DNA from: Archaeoglobi archaeon
GTDB taxonomy: Archaea; Halobacteriota; Archaeoglobi; Archaeoglobales; Archaeoglobaceae
Direction: 5' to 3'
Length of the DNA: 5,243 nucleotides
Assembly: GCA_029259455.1 (NCBI GenBank)
Contig: JAPDIT010000009.1
Span: 1 to 5,243, forward strand
Part shown: positions 1-5,243 of the stretch, in pieces
How the letters are laid out: each line of letters opens with the position of its first letter
Numbering within the stretch: the stretch's first letter is position 1
Translations under genes and position numbers: made by a program
The notes under the pieces: generated by a model
The model's input: the letters and a program-made list of their open reading frames with translations, nothing else
What the model was told of the DNA's origin: nothing
Database searches by the model: none

Positions 1-1
1 A

Positions 2-244
2 GCAGAGAACATAATAAAAGAATACCTGAAGAGAATATGGATTGAGGAGAAGCACAGAAGGGACAAATCCATTTTAAAGCTTGAGGGGAATTATTTGAGA
101 AGTGAAAAGAGTAATAACGGTTTTATTCTGCTTATGGCCGCTTTGGCAAACTGCATCGAGTATTTGAGCCATAAGCTTGGCTTAACTTTCTACGATCTGG
201 TTAATCTTTGCTCCGTTGAAATTTGGAGAGGTTTATTTACTTGA
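2..244 (+). CDS. Unrecognised protein, C-terminal 80 residues (5' partial)
   Basis: An open frame runs in from the left edge to a TGA at 242-244, so only the C-terminal 80 residues are visible and the start lies outside the window. The first half is strongly charged (KEYLKRIWIEEKHRRDKS), and the second half is a hydrophobic, probably helical segment containing LLMAALANCIEYLSHKLGL and ending IWRGLFT. I do not recognise a family and see no metal-binding or catalytic motif. The coding sequence is AT-rich: one sampled 60-base line (61-120) is about 35% G+C, clearly lower than the acyl-CoA synthetase remnant that follows only 25 bases downstream on the same strand. That spacing would allow co-transcription with the remnant. 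The reading frame is uninterrupted and ends at a single clear stop. Confidence that it is coding is moderate, because only the tail is visible and the AT-rich composition makes an 80-codon open frame less likely by chance. Confidence 0.6.
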   Translation, partial: AENIIKEYLKRIWIEEKHRRDKSILKLEGNYLRSEKSNNGFILLMAALANCIEYLSHKLGLTFYDLVNLCSVEIWRGLFT

Positions 245-269
245 TCACATTGTCAGTTTAGGTGAAAGT

Positions 270-978
270 ATGATTAAGGGAATACCTTCGACCATGAATG
301 ATGACTACCAGCTAAACATACAAGAATAATCCAGCATACTGCCAGAATCTACCCTAAGAGAGAAATAGCATCGAGAACGATGGCAGGGATGTTCAGACAC
401 AACTACGCCAAGGCTTACGAGCGGATTTGTGCAATGGCCAATGCCCTCGAAGAACTCGGAATTAAGGTTGGGGATGTTGTGGGCATAATGGGTTTCAACA
501 CCCACCGCTTTTACGAGAGCTACTTCTCCGTTCCGGGTTTGGGTGCTGCGTTGCTTGAACTCAACATAAGACTTCCACCAGCCGATTTGAGCTACGTTGT
601 TGAGCACAGCGGAGCAAAGGCTCTGTTCGTTGATGACCTCCTCCTTCCAATGGCCGAAACGCTCGCACAGCAGCATGAATTCGAGTTCTTTGTCGTGATG
701 AGCGACAGAGAGGTGGAAACAAATGGTGGAAGAGTGGCGATGTTGCTATCATTACTCCCGAAGGCTACGTCAAGGTGATGGACAGAGTCAAGGATGTCAT
801 AAAGAGTGGTGGAGAATGGATAAGCAGCGTAGATCTGGAAAACTACCTTATGGCGCATCCGGCAGTGTATGAAGCATGTGTTATCGCTGCAGAACATCCA
901 AAATGGCAGGAAAGGCCAATAGCTCTCGTCGTCCTGAAACCAGAGTATAAGGATAAGGTGACAAAAATATTTAATTGA
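270..978 (+). pseudogene. Acyl-CoA synthetase (fatty acid--CoA ligase, ANL family) remnant, frameshifted and internally deleted
   Basis: This is the wreck of an AMP-forming acyl-CoA ligase, which would activate a fatty acid with ATP and CoA. It starts at ATG 270, four bases after a GGTGA ribosome site (261-265), and reads MIKGIPSTMNDDYQLNIQ before a one-base loss (or two-base gain) near 324-325 brings a TAA at 327-329. The sequence resumes in another frame (IIQHTARIYPKREI, then MAGMFRHNYAKAYERIC) and shows the typical N-terminal domain, including DVVGIMGFNTHRFYESY and the stretch to FFVVMSDRE (about 326-712). Near 712-725 it jumps, again changing frame, straight to the C-terminal part: WWKSGDVAIITPEGYVKV (the A7-like TGD motif, here SGD), then DRVKDVIKSGGEWISS (A8) and HPKWQERPIALVVL. 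The whole AMP-binding core, with its phosphate-binding Thr/Gly-rich loop, is missing. The protein then ends KDKVTKIFN at TGA 976-978, before the usual C-terminal catalytic lysine segment. Roughly 230 of an expected 500-560 residues remain. Activity is not plausible. Confidence 0.88.
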
Positions 979-994
979 AAAAGTAAAATAAAAA
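978..994 (-). terminator. T-rich archaeal terminator after cdhB
   Basis: Read on the minus strand, the bases immediately after the cdhB stop codon form three T runs, TTTTT-A-TTTT-AC-TTTTT. Oligo-T tracts without a strong hairpin are the usual intrinsic termination signal for archaeal RNA polymerase. The site lies in the 17-base gap between cdhB and the convergent acyl-CoA synthetase remnant. On the plus strand it is A-rich and would not terminate transcription coming from the left. Confidence 0.6.
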
Positions 995-995
995 T

Positions 996-1526
996 TTAGA
1001 GTTCTGCAACGATCTCATCAAGCAACTTCAAGTATTCTTCCTCTTTTTTCCATAGGTTTCCGAAGCTCATTGCAGCGTTTGGGTGATAGTAGCGGTCAAT
1101 GGTCAAAGCTCTGATGTGCGGTGCGAAGTTCTTTATTGCTGCTAGCATCTGGGAGCCGTGGTAGTAGATGCTTCCTATCATCAATACGAGGTCGTAGTTG
1201 CCCTTTCCATCAAATCCTGACCAATCCGGATCGAGGAGGAAGTTTGTCAGCTCGTGAAGCACTGCATAGTACACTTTGTCCTCCAGTCCAGCCTCGATGA
1301 ACCTCTTTATCGCGCTTCCGGTTGCCACGACTGTGATATTATCTTTCTCAACGAACTTCTTGATTCTCTCAAACATCCCGTCCGTTATGTCTGGCCCAAC
1401 GATGAGCAGTGGTCTCTTGGCCTTCTTTATCATGTTTGCCACCGGCTTACCCTTCTCAAGCAGAGTTGCCATCTTTGGCCCAGGTATGTTGGCGGCATCA
1501 AACGGCTGCTCGAAAGCCTTTGGCAT
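996..1526 (-). CDS. cdhB: Acetyl-CoA decarbonylase/synthase, CO dehydrogenase epsilon subunit
   Basis: This is the small subunit of the alpha2-epsilon2 CO dehydrogenase component of the archaeal ACDS complex. It binds the large CdhA subunit in the cytoplasm; the family carries no metal cluster of its own and has been proposed to assist electron transfer or stabilise the complex. The 176-residue product is full length for a family of about 170-190 residues. It opens MPKAFEQPFDAANIPGPKMA, has a Rossmann-like strand and loop RPLLIVGPDIT (38-48), a second core strand YDLVLMIGSIYYHGSQML (111-128), and the family-typical RYYHPNAAMSFGNL (145-158). No cysteine is present, as expected for a subunit without a cluster. 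The frame extends upstream to a GTG at 1535, but that would overlap the ribosome site GAGGTG (1538-1533), which lies six bases before ATG 1526; I therefore prefer the ATG. It begins 10 bases after the cdhA stop, so the two genes are almost certainly one operon with coupled translation. Confidence 0.93.
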   Translation of the reverse strand: MPKAFEQPFDAANIPGPKMATLLEKGKPVANMIKKAKRPLLIVGPDITDGMFERIKKFVEKDNITVVATGSAIKRFIEAGLEDKVYYAVLHELTNFLLDPDWSGFDGKGNYDLVLMIGSIYYHGSQMLAAIKNFAPHIRALTIDRYYHPNAAMSFGNLWKKEEEYLKLLDEIVAEL

Positions 1527-1532
1527 TTTCAC

Positions 1533-1538
1533 CACCTC
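1533..1538 (-). promoter_or_regulatory. Shine-Dalgarno site of cdhB, overlapping the cdhA stop
   Basis: The minus strand reads TGAGGTGGTGAAAATG: GAGGTG starts inside the TGA stop of cdhA and sits six bases before ATG 1526. This decides the start of cdhB against the in-frame GTG codons at 1535 and 1532, and suggests that ribosomes finishing cdhA can reinitiate on cdhB. Confidence 0.7.
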
Positions 1539-3933
1539 ACAGTGTCATAAATCCTTCTTTAAACAACCTCTCAACATTCGTCGGGTTGAAGCCTGCGTGG
1601 TATCCTCTGATTGGTCCCTCAACGATCTTCTTCTTCTCCCAGTCGATCTTCCAGCCGTGTTTGTCTTCAAGCTCCTTGAGCAGCTCCTCCTTCTTCGCCA
1701 GCGGTAAGTCAGCCTCTGTTCTTACGAACAGGTGCCAGTCATCGGGCAATCTGTTGAGATATTTCAGGCTCAGATCAATGTAGTGCGTCAGTTTTATCGC
1801 CCTTCCTTGGGCCGTATCATTGGGTCTGAAGCAGAGCTTCGCCATCAGCGGTATTGCCTCCTCAATCGTCTCAGCTGCGACAAGCAGATCCTGTGGGGCA
1901 GGCTCAATTCTTACCTTCTCCCCACTTCTGACGTCATAAACCATCCAGTCTTCATCATTGTAAGGTCTGCCGAGGAAGGCTCTCCTGTACTTGCTGCCAT
2001 GCGGTCCCACAACTGCCGGAATTCCAAGCCTGTTGAAACCGGTAGCAATCGATGCAGCCTTCTGGCTCATGGCTCCCCAAGCAACACCACAGGCACCAAC
2101 TCTGTTCAGGATGTAGTCGGCAATCTCCTCGTAGTTCGCTCTGATGTTCCTCTTCGCGAATATTCTTGCGATCTTAATTGCTGCACCGTGAATGTGGGCG
2201 TTGCTGACACAGCTTCCTATGTTTATGACACCTCCGGCATCAAATCTATCGTGGAATTTCTCGTAAACTGTCAGACCATCTTCATCCTTGTAGATTGCTG
2301 CGTCGAAAGCCATACATCCTGTCAACGTTACGATGTAATTTCTCGATGCGAATTCTTTGACGATCAGATACACTTCCTCAGTCCCGTTTGGGTAGTTTCC
2401 GCATCCAATAGGTGCTATAACTCCCGGAATAGTTCCGAGCACGATCGGAGCACCTACCTGCCTAATTTCAGAATCCCTAACAGGTCCTCTTCCCCTCCTG
2501 ATCTTACCCTTCTCGTTAACAATTCTGTCCCATGCGGCATAGTTCAGCATATCAATAATCGGTATGCCTTTCGGACACACCTGCTCACACCTTCCGCATG
2601 CAATGCAGATGTCCCATCTCTCCTCAAGCTTGCTCTTATCTCCTTCTTTAGCAGCTTTCATTGCCTGTCCGATCCTGATTCCCTGCGGACAGGCAATTGT
2701 ACAGTTTCCGCACTGCGTGCAGGCTTTTGCATAGTTCATGAACTCCTCTTCTGTCAGTCTCGGGCCGATGTCATCGCCTCTCTGCTTCCTCCTCGCTCTT
2801 GCAACCTCAACAGCAACCTCACCAACTTTGAGTGGATCCAAGATTACACAGCCCGGATTGCCGTCGAGCAGATACTTGATTATCTCCTTTGGATCCTTAG
2901 CCGTCATATCCGGCAACGCATGCATCGCCTTTTCGTTAGTGCAAATCACCGGGATCCCGAGTTTCTTCGTGTGGTAGAGAATGTCCGCTCTTATGCACTG
3001 CTCGTCAATTACAATGACATCAGCAAGTCCCGCTCTTATAACTTTAAGCTGTCTGCCCAGAGCCGACACGATTTTGGCCTTCTGATAATACCTGCTCATA
3101 TCGTTCGCTGTGCAGCAGATTCCTCCGAGGTCGACTTCATCCTCAAGTCCGTTAGCGTCAATGTAGTCTGCAATGTTTATGGCCGGAGGAGCGTGGTGGC
3201 CTATGACGAGGACTATCGCCTTGCTCCTGTCGAGAACGCCCATTCCAACTTCGATGAGAGGCTGGTTATCCTCGCCCTTCGGGAAGCCAAAAGCGCAGAT
3301 CTGGGCTATGTCGGCAATCTCCTTGGCAAGGGAGTCAAGCATGCCGAGGTGGAATGCTTTCGATTCGTAGTCGAGGTAACTACCCTCCTGTCCAGTATGG
3401 ATTGAATCGACTACCTGAACTATCTGCTCCTCAACATATCTCAGAGCCCTATCCAAGTCTGCCAGCGTCTTCGGCTTTATCCCAGTTATCAGCTGGGTTA
3501 GTGGTGCAACCTCCGCAATCTCGGGCCCCATGTCCACTGGAATCTCGTCAAGCTTTTTGCCCGTTACGTGCTCTATGTCGTGGAGCATGTGCCTCGCATG
3601 TCCTGTGTGGGCTGAAACACCAATCGAGCATGCGATTGTTACAATCCTACCTGTCTGCGCAGCCAAGTCAAGGCCACATGCTCCCCTCTTGTTCTCCGTC
3701 AGATCACACTTGCCCATCGTACAGAGGCAGCACATATCGCAGTAAGGGGCGTAGAAAGGCTTGTATCTCCTGAGCAGGAAGAAGTCCCAGTCACGAAGGG
3801 TTGCAATGCCAGGCATCGGTGTTGGGCCCATCGGAGCCCATTCTTCCTCCTCCTCGACGACTTCTCCAATTTTTATGCTGACGTTTTTCATTTCATCTAT
3901 AACAAGAGCCCCTTTCCCTAATTCTAGCACCAT
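1537..3933 (-). CDS. cdhA: Acetyl-CoA decarbonylase/synthase, CO dehydrogenase alpha subunit (Ni-Fe-S)
   Basis: This is the catalytic subunit of the ACDS complex. It interconverts CO and CO2 at a Ni-Fe-S C-cluster and passes electrons to ferredoxin, in the reductive acetyl-CoA pathway or its reverse. The 798 residues match the archaeal family length (about 770-810). Visible in order: an acidic N-terminal segment (25-31); a cysteine set C65, C68, C69, C71, C76 and C86, matching the D- and B-cluster ligands; candidate C-cluster ligands H246/H247 (GHHAPP), C273/C274 (GICCTAND) and C313 (DEQCIRAD); two ferredoxin-type 4Fe-4S motifs, C405-x2-C408-x2-C411-x3-C415-P and C443-x2-C446-x2-C449-x3-C453-P, which distinguish archaeal CdhA from bacterial CooS; and further C-cluster candidates C511 (PIGCGN), C540 (TGCMAFDA) and C575 (IGSCVSNAH). 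Ligand roles are inferred by analogy with CooS/CdhA structures. ATG 3933 is chosen because GAGGTGA lies seven bases upstream. cdhB follows by 10 bases. No frameshift or lost ligand is apparent. cdhC, cdhD and cdhE are not adjacent. Confidence 0.97.
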   Translation of the reverse strand: MVLELGKGALVIDEMKNVSIKIGEVVEEEEEWAPMGPTPMPGIATLRDWDFFLLRRYKPFYAPYCDMCCLCTMGKCDLTENKRGACGLDLAAQTGRIVTIACSIGVSAHTGHARHMLHDIEHVTGKKLDEIPVDMGPEIAEVAPLTQLITGIKPKTLADLDRALRYVEEQIVQVVDSIHTGQEGSYLDYESKAFHLGMLDSLAKEIADIAQICAFGFPKGEDNQPLIEVGMGVLDRSKAIVLVIGHHAPPAINIADYIDANGLEDEVDLGGICCTANDMSRYYQKAKIVSALGRQLKVIRAGLADVIVIDEQCIRADILYHTKKLGIPVICTNEKAMHALPDMTAKDPKEIIKYLLDGNPGCVILDPLKVGEVAVEVARARRKQRGDDIGPRLTEEEFMNYAKACTQCGNCTIACPQGIRIGQAMKAAKEGDKSKLEERWDICIACGRCEQVCPKGIPIIDMLNYAAWDRIVNEKGKIRRGRGPVRDSEIRQVGAPIVLGTIPGVIAPIGCGNYPNGTEEVYLIVKEFASRNYIVTLTGCMAFDAAIYKDEDGLTVYEKFHDRFDAGGVINIGSCVSNAHIHGAAIKIARIFAKRNIRANYEEIADYILNRVGACGVAWGAMSQKAASIATGFNRLGIPAVVGPHGSKYRRAFLGRPYNDEDWMVYDVRSGEKVRIEPAPQDLLVAAETIEEAIPLMAKLCFRPNDTAQGRAIKLTHYIDLSLKYLNRLPDDWHLFVRTEADLPLAKKEELLKELEDKHGWKIDWEKKKIVEGPIRGYHAGFNPTNVERLFKEGFMTL

Positions 3934-3940
3934 ATACGAA

Positions 3941-3947
3941 TCACCTC
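3941..3947 (-). promoter_or_regulatory. Shine-Dalgarno site of cdhA
   Basis: The minus strand carries GAGGTGA, a near-perfect complement of the archaeal 16S rRNA tail, seven bases before ATG 3933. It fixes the cdhA start and indicates a leadered, efficiently translated mRNA, unlike the prenyltransferase upstream, which has no convincing site. Confidence 0.75.
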
Positions 3948-3975
3948 TTGCATGGCTATCGTTACCGTAATTTTA

Positions 3976-3995
3976 GCATATTAAGAACTTTTCGA
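3976..3995 (-). promoter_or_regulatory. Promoter (BRE + TATA box) of cdhAB
   Basis: On the minus strand TCGAAAAG (3995-3988), a typical purine-rich TFB recognition element, is followed by the TATA-like TTAATATGC (3984-3976). With the usual 25-27 base spacing from the TATA centre, transcription would start near 3954, giving a short leader of about 20 bases that contains the SD site. A 9-base inverted repeat, TTAC-C-GTAA, lies at 3962-3970 between the TATA box and the predicted start, where a repressor site would be expected; its role is speculative. The remaining gap up to 4090 shows no further gene and no clear terminator for the prenyltransferase gene, so read-through into cdhAB cannot be excluded. 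Confidence 0.6.
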
Positions 3996-4090
3996 TTTAT
4001 TTCGGAATTTCTCCGCAGATAACACGTTTTTCAGAGATGTTGTTACCAAATTTAATTATCCATCATTATGGTTTCTTCTCTATGGCTTGA

Positions 4091-5026
4091 TTACAGAGTT
4101 ATTGGGTATGAACTAAAGAAGATGCTAAAGAAGATATCTGTAATAAAGGCTATTGCCAATAGTGATGGTGTTAATAACGTCACGAGTACATTCTTTGCAA
4201 GAGCCGGAATTAAATCTTCAATTCTGTCATAATGCCTTAAACATTCCCTGCAGGCCTTAAACGCAATGGGCAGTGTTGCAAGTGCAATAGCTGCAGTGAA
4301 CGGGATTACTTCTACCAAAATAGAGACTACAATCCACGCATAGACGAGACCTATCAGCATTACATAAACCTTTGATGCTCTCTTTCTCCCCAATAGTATG
4401 ACCATGTGTTTTCTACCAGTTGTATAATCTGCCTCAAAGTCTGGAAATTCATTCAGGAGAAGCAGATTACTTATAAGTATTCCTGGTACAACCGCTGCTG
4501 CTATTGCTTCGATATCTTCAATGGTACTTCCCGGTGGAAGCATTGTAACATACGTCCCAACCACCATCAGTCCAAATCCAAGCCCAGGAAAGAGTTCTGT
4601 AATGTAAACCTTAGTTAGAACTGGTGTGTATGCGTAAACGAGGAATGCTCCAAGCAGTATTACTGGTATCAAAATCGGATAGCAAATCATGAAATACAGA
4701 CCAATTGTTGTTCCAAGTAGCAGAAATGTAGTTGCCATAAAGAGTGCTTCCTTGGGTGTAACCAAACCGGATGGCAGGAGTCCACTTCCACCACTGAATG
4801 GCGTTCTTCTTGTGATGACATCAGTTCCTCTGATGTAGTCAAAGTAATCGTTAAAGATGTTCACACTTGCATGGGCGAATAGAGATCCTAACAAAACCAA
4901 TACCAAATGCAATGGATTGAAGTAACCCTTACTTAGTGCAATAGCGACACCTAAGAATACACATACTGGAGTTAGCAGGAGGAATTGAGGTCTTGTTTCA
5001 AGAAACAGTATCTTTATTCTATCCAT
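4091..5026 (-). CDS. UbiA-superfamily membrane prenyltransferase, possibly MenA-like
   Basis: This is an integral-membrane enzyme that would transfer a polyprenyl group from its diphosphate to an aromatic or lipid acceptor. The 311 residues fit the family (about 280-320). Both Mg-diphosphate motifs are present: the first is N56-IF-N59-D60-YF-D63 with D69 after it, the second N192-EFP-D196-FEA-D200, followed by the basic TTGRKHMVILLGRK. Around eight or nine hydrophobic segments are visible, roughly 13-32, 37-57, 95-112, 115-133, 146-164, 177-190, 220-240, 242-258 and 280-298. The NEFPD second motif and the RTPFSGGSGLL loop between motifs recall MenA (1,4-dihydroxy-2-naphthoate prenyltransferase), which would fit a menaquinone-containing archaeon. 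Alternatives are digeranylgeranylglyceryl phosphate synthase or an uncharacterised archaeal branch. The superfamily call is firm; the substrate is not. ATG 5026 begins the typical MDRIKILFLETRPQF; no good ribosome site precedes it, and the TATA spacing suggests a leaderless transcript. Sampled lines are about 35-43% G+C, lower than cdhA. Confidence 0.9.
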   Translation of the reverse strand: MDRIKILFLETRPQFLLLTPVCVFLGVAIALSKGYFNPLHLVLVLLGSLFAHASVNIFNDYFDYIRGTDVITRRTPFSGGSGLLPSGLVTPKEALFMATTFLLLGTTIGLYFMICYPILIPVILLGAFLVYAYTPVLTKVYITELFPGLGFGLMVVGTYVTMLPPGSTIEDIEAIAAAVVPGILISNLLLLNEFPDFEADYTTGRKHMVILLGRKRASKVYVMLIGLVYAWIVVSILVEVIPFTAAIALATLPIAFKACRECLRHYDRIEDLIPALAKNVLVTLLTPSLLAIAFITDIFFSIFFSSYPITL

Positions 5027-5047
5027 TAGGTAATCCGATTCATTCTC

Positions 5048-5062
5048 TAAATAAAAAATTTA
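5048..5062 (-). promoter_or_regulatory. Probable promoter of the prenyltransferase gene
   Basis: The minus strand reads TAAATTTTTTATTTA, an AT-only element whose centre (about 5055) is some 27-29 bases before ATG 5026. The predicted transcription start therefore falls at or next to the start codon, consistent with leaderless translation and the lack of an SD site. A BRE is not obvious, so the exact box is uncertain. Confidence 0.45.
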
Positions 5063-5080
5063 CTGACTGACGGTGTGAAC

Positions 5081-5098
5081 GAAAAGCATTTATTTATA
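5081..5098 (+). promoter_or_regulatory. Promoter (BRE + TATA box) of the right-edge small ORF
   Basis: GAAAAGC (5081-5087, preceded by C) resembles a TFB recognition element, and the following ATTTATTTATATA (5088-5100) is a good TATA element. Spacing from the box centre predicts a start at about 5118-5122, that is at ATG 5120, implying a leaderless mRNA. It diverges from the prenyltransferase promoter; the two boxes are about 30 bases apart. Confidence 0.55.
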
Positions 5099-5119
5099 TA
5101 ATCATACCAAAACATGCTT

Positions 5120-5242
5120 ATGAACTGCAAATTAGAATTGGATGAACGTCAGATACCTGTACTTGGTTTACTACACAACCTTATGACAGAATCCCTGAAC
5201 GAGTTGGGATTCAGCATTGCGGAGGATTTAACCATTCTCTGA
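5120..5242 (+). CDS. Small protein of 40 residues, unrecognised
   Basis: A short open frame starts MNCKLELDERQIPVLGLLHN and ends at TGA 5240-5242, one base before the window edge. An in-frame ATG two codons earlier (5114) would give 42 residues; I prefer 5120 because the BRE/TATA element at 5081-5098 predicts transcription starting there. The sequence alternates hydrophobic and charged positions (VLGLLHNLMTESLNELGFSI) and could form an amphipathic helix. No cysteine cluster, signal peptide or known domain is visible. It may be a genuine small protein, or the beginning of a longer gene cut by a stop codon, which the window cannot resolve. Support comes from the promoter spacing rather than from homology, so confidence is limited. 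Confidence 0.45.
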   Translation: MNCKLELDERQIPVLGLLHNLMTESLNELGFSIAEDLTIL

Positions 5243-5243
5243 T

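Noticed and set aside
130..244. Apparent resemblance between the tail of the left-edge gene and the right-edge small ORF (both L-rich helices ending near LG[LF][ST]..DL)
   Set aside because: Aligning them needs a gap and rests on common leucine-rich helix composition, so it is too weak to claim homology.
320..330. Programmed frameshift at the start of the acyl-CoA synthetase
   Set aside because: There is no slippery heptamer or downstream structure, and the gene carries two further inactivating deletions, so a simple mutation is the better explanation.
305..897. Minus-strand frames opposite the acyl-CoA synthetase remnant
   Set aside because: They are shadows of the former coding strand, with no plausible promoter or product.
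380..978. Two separate plus-strand genes (380-778 and 775-978)
   Set aside because: They are homologous to the N- and C-terminal parts of one enzyme and the tail of the first is out-of-frame nonsense after the deletion, so they are annotated together as one pseudogene.
1254..1783. Several overlapping plus-strand frames opposite cdhB and the end of cdhA
   Set aside because: All are antisense to recognisable genes, lack ribosome sites and show no recognisable protein features.
1732..3405. Long open frame (557 codons) on the plus strand, opposite cdhA
   Set aside because: It lies wholly antisense to a perfectly conserved cdhA and its translation resembles no known family. Low use of codons whose complements are stops in the real gene explains the openness.
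4068..4232. Plus-strand frame of 54 codons overlapping the 3' end of the prenyltransferase gene
   Set aside because: Mostly antisense to a real gene; no SD site, and the AT-rich element upstream (about 4048-4061) is too close to the ATG to serve as its TATA box.
1..5243. CRISPR array, transposon ends, tRNA or rRNA genes
   Set aside because: On reading the sequence I saw no regularly spaced repeats, terminal inverted repeats, tRNA-like cloverleaf or rRNA-like stretch.

Overview
The window looks archaeal and most resembles Archaeoglobus or a close relative. Three signs point that way: archaeal-type CO dehydrogenase subunits of the acetyl-CoA decarbonylase/synthase (ACDS) complex, the remnant of a fatty acyl-CoA synthetase (a gene type abundant in Archaeoglobus, atypical of methanogens), and a UbiA-superfamily prenyltransferase that may be MenA-like. 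Promoters are archaeal (purine-rich BRE followed by an AT-rich TATA box), and strong Shine-Dalgarno (SD) sites coexist with apparently leaderless starts. The genus is inferred from gene content, not from a database match.

Layout. Bases 2-244 (+) are the last 80 codons of an unrecognised gene that enters from the left. At 270-978 (+) lies a broken acyl-CoA synthetase with an early frameshift, a large internal deletion and a lost C-terminus. Convergent to it, on the minus strand, is a compact two-gene unit: cdhA (3933-1537), the large Ni-Fe-S CO dehydrogenase subunit, and cdhB (1526-996), the small epsilon subunit. The unit has a recognisable promoter, good SD sites and a T-rich terminator. Upstream, also on the minus strand, is an integral-membrane UbiA-family prenyltransferase (5026-4091). 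A 93-bp divergent region with a TATA element facing each way separates it from a 40-codon ORF (5120-5242, +) at the right edge. The only gene-free stretches are short: 979-995, 3934-4090 and 5027-5119.

Function. CdhA and CdhB form the CO dehydrogenase component of ACDS, which interconverts CO2 and CO-level carbon with ferredoxin as electron carrier in the reductive acetyl-CoA pathway or its reverse. The acetyl-CoA synthase and corrinoid protein genes (cdhC, cdhD, cdhE) are not in this window. The prenyltransferase would make a prenylated membrane lipid or quinone; its link to CODH is positional only. Sampled lines suggest a composition change: the pseudogene and cdhAB are about 52-58% G+C, while the left-hand gene and the prenyltransferase are about 35-43%. 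I see no mobile element, CRISPR array, tRNA or rRNA, and no clear evidence of an undescribed system.
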